Positions 7,302 to 12,204 of a stretch of 12,204 nucleotides of DNA are shown here, one piece after another. A program made the position numbers and the translations under genes. The DNA is from Comamonadaceae bacterium (lineage in GTDB: Bacteria; Pseudomonadota; Gammaproteobacteria; Burkholderiales; Burkholderiaceae_C), in assembly GCA_947372005.1 (NCBI GenBank), contig CANBRV010000043.1, positions 1 to 12,204 on the forward strand, given 5' to 3'. Each line of letters begins with the position of its first letter. The first letter of the stretch is position 1. The notes beneath the pieces were generated by a model that was given only the letters and a program-made list of their open reading frames with translations, did not search any database and was not told the origin of the DNA.

Positions 7302-7355
7302 AATACCGAGCGCGCTAAAAATCTGCACAATCGTGCTTTTATTACGTCCATTTTT

Positions 7356-7360
7356 GGAGA
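7356..7360 (+). promoter_or_regulatory. Ribosome binding site of fadD
   Basis: GGAGA, seven bases before the ATG at 7368, supports that start. Confidence 0.65.
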
Positions 7361-7367
7361 CACAAGC

Positions 7368-9065
7368 ATGAAGCACCCTTGGCATGACAGTTACCCTGCA
7401 GGCGTTCCGCATGAAATCAATCCCGACGCCTATACCTCGGTTTCGCAGCTGTTTAATGAATCGTTTAAGAAGCACGCATCTAGTCCATTCTCGGTTTGCA
7501 TGGATACATGGATGACATATGGCCAGTTAGATGAGTTATCGACGGCAGTGGGTGCATGGCTGCAAGCGCAGGGGTTGCCTGTTGGCGAGCGTGTGGCTTT
7601 GATGCTGCCCAATATTCCGCAATTTCCTGTCACGATGGCGGGCATTTTGCGTGCCGGCTATACCTGCGTGAACGTCAATCCACTTTACACGGCGCGTGAG
7701 CTTAAGCACCAGCTGATCGACTCAGGTGCGACGACGATTGTGATTTTGGAGAATTTTGCAAAGACGCTAGAAGAGATCATTCAAGACACGCCTGTCGAGC
7801 GCGTGGTGGTAGCCAGCATGGGTGATTTGCTTGGGTTTTTAAAGGGCAATTTTGTGACTTTTGCGGTGCGGCATCTTAAAAAAATGGTACCTGCTTACAA
7901 AATTCCACTGCAAACCGCAGCAGGGAAGTCGCGCCAAGTGACTACCTTTAAAGCGATGCTGAGCGGAGCTTCTGGCCTAACTATGAAGCCCAGCACCGCC
8001 AATGGCGACAGCATCGCATTTTTGCAATACACGGGAGGAACGACAGGACTCTCCAAAGGCGCAGTATTGACGCATCGCAACATTATTGCGGCCATCATGC
8101 AGGCCGAAGCTTGGTTTACGCCTGCGTTGAAACGTGTTGGCGATGTAAGTAAAACCAATGCAATTGCGGCATTACCGCTTTATCACATTTTTGCTTTAAC
8201 GCTGTGCTTACTAGCGATGCGCTGGGGCTCACACATGACCATGATCCCTAATCCACGAGACATTCCTGGATTTGTGGGGGTGCTAAAAAAACGTCCCTTT
8301 CACATGCTGCCAGCAGTCAACACCTTATTCAATGCGCTTTTGCAAAATGCAGAATTTAAAGCGCTGGACTTTAGTCAGCTGTGTAACAGCCAAGCGGGCG
8401 GTATGGCCGCTAGCTTGGGGACCGCTAAAGCATGGCAAGAGCTAACACACTCAACCATGATTGAAGGCTGGGGCATGAGTGAGACTTGCGCAATTGGCAC
8501 CAACAATCCTACCAATGCCACAACGTTCTCTGGCACGATTGGCTTGCCGCTACCTAGCATTGAAATTGCTATTAAAGATGACAACGGTGTATCGCAACCC
8601 ATTGGCGAGTCAGGCGAGATTTGCATCAAAGGCCCGAATGTGATGCGTGGTTATTACAACCAAGCTGCCGAAACAGCGGCTGCATTTACGGCAGACGGGT
8701 TTATGCGCACGGGCGATATTGGTGTGATGGACGACAAGGGCTACACGAGGATTGTGGATCGTAAAAAAGACATGATCATTGTGAGCGGTTTTAACGTCTT
8801 CCCGAACGAGCTCGAAAATGTGATTTCACTTTGTCCAGGCGTGGTGGAGTGCGCTGCAATTGGCATCGCTGACGATAAAACAGGCGAGGCGATCAAGGTC
8901 TTTGTTGTTAAAAATGACCCCATGTTGACGGAAGACGAGGTGGCTAAATACTGCCGCCAAAATCTAACGGGTTATAAGATTCCTAAGTACATCGAGTTCC
9001 GCGACGATCTACCTAAAACCAACGTCGGTAAAATCTTGCGACGTGAACTCCGAGCCGGAAAATAA
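7368..9065 (+). CDS. fadD: Long-chain fatty-acid CoA ligase
   Basis: Activates long-chain fatty acids to acyl-CoA through an acyl-AMP intermediate, at the inner face of the membrane, feeding beta-oxidation and lipid synthesis. Seen: 565 residues, close to E. coli FadD in length and N-terminus (HPWHDSYPAGVPHEINPD). ANL-superfamily motifs are in order: P-loop YTGGTTGLSKG (221-231), EGWGMSET (366-373), TGD (448-450), the hinge DRKKDMIIVSGFNVFPNE (464-481) and the catalytic lysine in NVGKILRRE (Lys555). All key residues are intact. The start has a GGAGA ribosome binding site. The 3' end overlaps the GTG of the next gene by 23 bases. No acyl-CoA dehydrogenase or other beta-oxidation gene is in the window. 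FadD-like paralogues with other chain lengths cannot be excluded. Confidence 0.93.
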   Translation: MKHPWHDSYPAGVPHEINPDAYTSVSQLFNESFKKHASSPFSVCMDTWMTYGQLDELSTAVGAWLQAQGLPVGERVALMLPNIPQFPVTMAGILRAGYTCVNVNPLYTARELKHQLIDSGATTIVILENFAKTLEEIIQDTPVERVVVASMGDLLGFLKGNFVTFAVRHLKKMVPAYKIPLQTAAGKSRQVTTFKAMLSGASGLTMKPSTANGDSIAFLQYTGGTTGLSKGAVLTHRNIIAAIMQAEAWFTPALKRVGDVSKTNAIAALPLYHIFALTLCLLAMRWGSHMTMIPNPRDIPGFVGVLKKRPFHMLPAVNTLFNALLQNAEFKALDFSQLCNSQAGGMAASLGTAKAWQELTHSTMIEGWGMSETCAIGTNNPTNATTFSGTIGLPLPSIEIAIKDDNGVSQPIGESGEICIKGPNVMRGYYNQAAETAAAFTADGFMRTGDIGVMDDKGYTRIVDRKKDMIIVSGFNVFPNELENVISLCPGVVECAAIGIADDKTGEAIKVFVVKNDPMLTEDEVAKYCRQNLTGYKIPKYIEFRDDLPKTNVGKILRRELRAGK

Positions 9066-11454
9066 TCTTAATCATCTGCCGCCAAGCCTTCTCGAGCAAG
9101 GCTTGGCGCTTTGCGGCGAAGCACGTTGGGGCGAGGCTGTCGCTTGCTTTGAGGCACTTGTTCAACAAGAGCCAAAGCACAAAATTGCTTGGAATAATCT
9201 AGGTAATGTGCGCGATGAATTGGGCGATACCGCAGGTGCGTATCAAGCATTCCATGCGGCGATAGCAATTGATGCAAACTACACTAGTCCTAAAAAAAAT
9301 CTTGCGCTTGTTGCCTACAAGCACGGCGGCGCTTTGTATGCTGCTGGTCAATTGCAAGAGGCGCTAGCCGCGTTTCAAATAGCGGTAGCGCAGGGCTTGC
9401 CCCAAGCGGACTACGACCACAGCTATTTGCAGCTTCTTTTAGAAACATGTGAGCATCAGCACGTTGCTGAACATGTGAAAACCATGATGGATAGGATGAA
9501 GGCAGATGAATCTTATTTGCCGCACCCTTATCCATTTTTAGCAGCTACCGATGACCCTCTAGACCACAAATTGGCAGCCAAGCGTCATTTGGCAAGACTC
9601 TGTAGTGAAGCTGGGGTTCGCGTGATTCGCCCAGTTAGCAAGGTCCTCTCGTCTCAGGACAAGCAATCTAAATACAAGCGCATTCGCATTGCCTACCTTT
9701 CTTGTGATTGGCACCAGCATCCAGTCCCTCAGCAATTGCTACCAAGCATTGAAGTGCATGATCGAAGCGCATTTGAAGTGATTGGTGTTGCCATTGATGA
9801 TAGGCCTGATGCCTCGCCATGGCGACAACGGATTGAGCGGGCATTTGATCAGTTTTATGCATTTGGGCATTTAAGTGATGACCAGATTGCGGAGCGTTTG
9901 CGCCGCATGAACATTGATATTGCGGTTGATTTATCGCTGTACATGGAAGGCGGGCGGCCACTCATCTTGGCCACGCGTCCGTGCCCTGTACAGGTTGCAT
10001 TTTTAGGATACGCTGGAACATCTAGTGCGCCGTGGATCGACTATTTGATCGCCGATGAAGTAACTGCGCCCTCAAGTCATACCCTGTTTTATTCGGAACG
10101 TATCTTGCGGCTGCCGCATAGCTTTATGCCAGATAACAACCAACGTCCCGCGATTAAGCAACTTCAAAATAAAGCTGCGCAGCGTGCGCAACAGGGCTTA
10201 CCTGCCGATGGTTTTGTATTTTGTGCATTTAGCAATCCGTACAAAATAACACCCGCTATGTTGGCTTGCTGGTTTAGGCTTTTAAAAGCCATGCCTCAAA
10301 GCGTGCTTTGGCTGCAAGCCAACAACAATGTGACGCAGCAGCATATGGAGACTATCGCTGAAGCTGCTGGGTTGGAGAAAAATCGGCTCGTCTTTGCCAA
10401 GCGCGTTGATGGCTTTCAAGAACATTTGCAGCGTTACCAGCTTGCGGATTTATTTTTGGATAGCTTCCCGTATAACGCCCACGTCACAGCTGCAGACGCG
10501 CTATGGGTAGGCCTACCTGTATTGACTTTGCAAGGCGCATCTTTTGCATCGCGCGTGGCAAGTAGCATTCTTTCTGCATTGGGTTTGCAGGCGCTCATCA
10601 CAACAGACTTGGCAAACTATGAGGCGCGCGCATTAGAGTTGGCACACCATCCCGTACAGCTAAAAAACTTGCGGCATCAATTAAAGCAAAGCAAGGCGGT
10701 TGGGGCTTATTTCAATCAAACCCGTTATTCCCGACTTTTAGAGCAAACATGGATGCGCGTTGTTGCGCCTAAACCTCAAAAAATAATTGCTTTTTCTCTT
10801 TGGCGTGAGAGTCCCACGTATCTTACTGGCGCACTTCGTAATGCTGAGCTAGCGGCTAAGCTTTATCCTGATTGGGTTTGCCGTTTTTATTGTGCTGATG
10901 ATTTGCCGACAATATTCTTGAATCAGCTGCAAGAGCACCCCAATGTGCAGCTTGTATTGATGCCCCCTCAGCCAGACCGAGGCGGCGCCTTTTGGCGTTT
11001 CTTGGCCGCCGAAGATCTTGGTGTTTCGCACGTGCTTTTTCGCGACACTGATTCACGCTTATTACCGCGCGAAGTGGTTGCGGTGAACGAGTGGTTGGCA
11101 TCTGGCAAAGAGGCGCACATCATGCGCGATCACCCTTTCCATTGGCCGAGCATCATGGCAGGCATGTGGGGCTGCAAGGGCGGTGTGCTGGCGGGTTGGC
11201 AAGCGCGGCTAGATGCGTATCAACCTACATCCGAATACGGCTCCGACAAGCAATTTTTAGCCGATGTGATTTATCCAAAAATCAAAGAGCAATCTGTCAT
11301 TCACGATTCGTTTGGCTTAAGCGAGGCGGATTTGGACGTGCGTCCATTCCCGACTCAGCGCGAGGGTTTAGCATTCGTGGGGCAATGCTACGATGAGCAC
11401 GATCAACCGAATCTTTACTATGAACAAGAACTTGCCCCCGTGGCTCATCTTTGA
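9043..11454 (+). CDS. TPR-SPINDLY (GT41 OGT-like) glycosyltransferase fused to a DxD glycosyltransferase-like domain
   Basis: Seen: 803 residues in three parts. (1) About three TPRs at 15-44, 46-79 and 88-121. (2) A GT41 region at about 210-570: IAYLSCDWHQHPV, with His226 at the position of the human OGT catalytic-site His498; TRPCPVQVAFLGYAGTSS; FCAFSNPYKITPAML, with Lys401 matching OGT Lys842; and LDSFPYNAHVTAADALW. (3) A second domain at about 577-800 starting IIAFSLWRESPTYLTGALRNA, with DxD at 668-670 in LFRDTDSRLLP followed by MRDHPFHWPSIMAGMWGCKGG (694-714), which looks like a nucleotide-sugar-dependent GT-A-type enzyme. Inference: a cytoplasmic protein or surface-glycan glycosyltransferase with two active sites. 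The start GTG 9043 is the first possible start in this frame after the stop at 8965. It overlaps fadD by 23 bases and has only a poor ribosome binding site. Several GT41 motif residues are altered (see findings). Confidence 0.88.
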   Translation: MNSEPENNLNHLPPSLLEQGLALCGEARWGEAVACFEALVQQEPKHKIAWNNLGNVRDELGDTAGAYQAFHAAIAIDANYTSPKKNLALVAYKHGGALYAAGQLQEALAAFQIAVAQGLPQADYDHSYLQLLLETCEHQHVAEHVKTMMDRMKADESYLPHPYPFLAATDDPLDHKLAAKRHLARLCSEAGVRVIRPVSKVLSSQDKQSKYKRIRIAYLSCDWHQHPVPQQLLPSIEVHDRSAFEVIGVAIDDRPDASPWRQRIERAFDQFYAFGHLSDDQIAERLRRMNIDIAVDLSLYMEGGRPLILATRPCPVQVAFLGYAGTSSAPWIDYLIADEVTAPSSHTLFYSERILRLPHSFMPDNNQRPAIKQLQNKAAQRAQQGLPADGFVFCAFSNPYKITPAMLACWFRLLKAMPQSVLWLQANNNVTQQHMETIAEAAGLEKNRLVFAKRVDGFQEHLQRYQLADLFLDSFPYNAHVTAADALWVGLPVLTLQGASFASRVASSILSALGLQALITTDLANYEARALELAHHPVQLKNLRHQLKQSKAVGAYFNQTRYSRLLEQTWMRVVAPKPQKIIAFSLWRESPTYLTGALRNAELAAKLYPDWVCRFYCADDLPTIFLNQLQEHPNVQLVLMPPQPDRGGAFWRFLAAEDLGVSHVLFRDTDSRLLPREVVAVNEWLASGKEAHIMRDHPFHWPSIMAGMWGCKGGVLAGWQARLDAYQPTSEYGSDKQFLADVIYPKIKEQSVIHDSFGLSEADLDVRPFPTQREGLAFVGQCYDEHDQPNLYYEQELAPVAHL
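9080..9108 (+). terminator. Strong hairpin just after fadD, inside the 5' end of the glycosyltransferase gene
   Basis: CGCCAAGCCTT (9080-9090) and AAGGCTTGGCG (9098-9108) are perfect inverted copies, an 11-bp GC-rich stem with a 7-base loop CTCGAGC. It begins 15 bases past the fadD stop, where an intrinsic terminator would be expected. The following sequence has only CTTTG and no U-run, so strong termination is doubtful. It could attenuate transcription or stabilise the fadD mRNA 3' end. Confidence 0.5.
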
Positions 11455-12204
11455 GCGCGGCTGGCTGTCCAGCAACAACATCCTGTTTATTGGCAAGGAC
11501 AACACGGCGCTGGTCGATACGGGTTATTGCACGCACGCCGATCAAACGCTGGCGCTCGTTAGGGCAAGTCTCAAAGATAGGCCGCTCGATCACATCATCA
11601 ACACCCATTTGCACAGCGACCACTGCGGTGGTAATGTGGCATTGCAAGCGGCTTACGGCGCGGCAAACGGCACTATCCAAACCCATATTCCTTATGGCTT
11701 AGCGAGGCATGTGACAAACTGGGACAACGAGGCGCTGAGCTACAAACCTACAGGACAAAATTGTCCACGCTTTACGTTTGAGCACACCTTGCAGCATGGC
11801 AACGAAGTGCTGCTTGGCGACACCAACTGGCAAGTCCACGCCGCGCCTGGGCACGACCCGCACAGCATCATTTTGTTTGAACCTGAGACTCGCACGTTGA
11901 TCTCTGCCGATGCGCTATGGCAAAACGGCTTTGGCGTGGTGTTTCAAGAGTTGGAGGGTGAGCGGGCTTTCGATGAAGTTGCAAAGACGCTGGATGTGAT
12001 TGAGCGCTTGACCCCGCAGACCGTTATCCCGGGACACGGCGCAGTATTTGGCGGCGATGAGGTGAAAGCCGCGTTGGCAGTGGCTCGCAGCAGGCTCGAT
12101 GGCTTTGTGCAAAACCCTCTCAAGCACACACGCTACGCCGTGAAAGTGCTGCTTAAATACAAGCTGCTAGAGCTACAAAGCATTTCAGAATCAGCTTTCA
12201 TCGA
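11420..12204 (+). CDS. Metallo-beta-lactamase-fold hydrolase, 3' end outside window
   Basis: Seen: an open frame with no stop before the window edge, 261 full codons from ATG 11420. The start MNKNLPPWLIFERGWLSSNN leads into the MBL fold with HLHSDH (His63, His65, Asp67, His68), His145 in APGHDPHS, Asp164 in SADALW and His206 in IPGHG. All ligands for a two-metal site are present. Known: this superfamily includes glyoxalase II-type thioesterases, lactonases and many uncharacterised hydrolases. Substrate cannot be assigned. The start is ambiguous: ATG 11420 overlaps the glycosyltransferase gene by 35 bases, while in-frame ATG 11393 overlaps it by 62 bases but has GGGG at 11379-11382 as a possible ribosome binding site. 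I prefer 11420 because the conserved LPPWL segment begins almost at once. Co-transcribed with the preceding gene. Confidence 0.88.
   Translation, partial: MNKNLPPWLIFERGWLSSNNILFIGKDNTALVDTGYCTHADQTLALVRASLKDRPLDHIINTHLHSDHCGGNVALQAAYGAANGTIQTHIPYGLARHVTNWDNEALSYKPTGQNCPRFTFEHTLQHGNEVLLGDTNWQVHAAPGHDPHSIILFEPETRTLISADALWQNGFGVVFQELEGERAFDEVAKTLDVIERLTPQTVIPGHGAVFGGDEVKAALAVARSRLDGFVQNPLKHTRYAVKVLLKYKLLELQSISESAFI

Larger units (their letters stand above)
7267..7367. promoter_or_regulatory. Divergent intergenic region between corC and fadD
   Basis: This 101-bp AT-rich gap is the only real intergenic stretch in the window and should hold promoters for both directions. On the minus strand, TATGAT (7278-7273) is a one-mismatch -10 box with a weak TTGGTA (7303-7298) 19 bases upstream. 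That would start transcription at about 7266, on the corC ATG. For the plus strand I find no convincing -35/-10 pair: CTGACA at 7268-7273 has no good -10 partner, and TAAAAAT at 7316-7322 has no well-spaced -35. Boundaries are the two start codons; promoter assignments are tentative. Confidence 0.5.

Noticed and set aside
7325..7340. Short hairpin GCAC-AATC-GTGC followed by TTTT upstream of fadD
   Set aside because: Only a 4-bp stem; expected by chance and too weak for a terminator or attenuator.
11297..11686. 129-codon minus-strand open frame
   Set aside because: Antisense across the glycosyltransferase/MBL junction, both of which have conserved motifs there.
1..12204. Search for CRISPR arrays, tRNA or rRNA genes, insertion sequences or integrases
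   Set aside because: No regularly spaced repeats, cloverleaf-like sequences or transposase motifs were seen; almost all bases are in supported protein genes.

Overview
This window looks like chromosomal DNA of a betaproteobacterium, most likely in the Burkholderiales. That is inferred from gene content and protein flavour: a heme A/cytochrome oxidase assembly cluster (SCO-like protein, ctaA, ctaB, SCO1/SenC), a corC-lnt pair, an E. coli-type FadD, and a 2-hydroxychromene-2-carboxylate isomerase beside a DUF1289 protein. The DNA is tightly packed. Most same-strand neighbours overlap by 4 bases (ATGA junctions) or lie a few bases apart. I see no tRNA, rRNA, CRISPR array, transposase or integrase.

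Left region, plus strand (1-4058): five co-oriented genes for terminal oxidase biogenesis. They are a thioredoxin-fold SCO-like protein cut by the window edge, heme A synthase (ctaA), heme O synthase (ctaB), a secreted alpha/beta hydrolase resembling homoserine O-acetyltransferase, and a SCO1/SenC copper-chaperone lipoprotein. CtaB farnesylates heme B to heme O, CtaA oxidises heme O to heme A, and SCO proteins help build the CuA centre. The hydrolase is the member with no obvious role.

Middle region, minus strand (4068-7266, read right to left): corC, lnt, a 55-residue DUF1289 gene and an HCCA-isomerase/kappa-GST-like gene. The last three are joined by ATGA overlaps. The two blocks converge on a palindrome at 4063-4087 that may be a shared terminator.

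Right region, plus strand (7368-12204): fadD, then a large gene for a TPR/SPINDLY-type (GT41) glycosyltransferase with a second, DxD-containing glycosyltransferase-like domain at its C-terminus, then a metallo-beta-lactamase-fold hydrolase that runs off the window. fadD diverges from corC across a 101-bp intergenic region. The glycosyltransferase gene starts inside the end of fadD, carries a strong hairpin at its 5' end, and is AT-richer than its neighbours in the lines I counted. This two-catalytic-domain protein is the best candidate in the window for undescribed biology.
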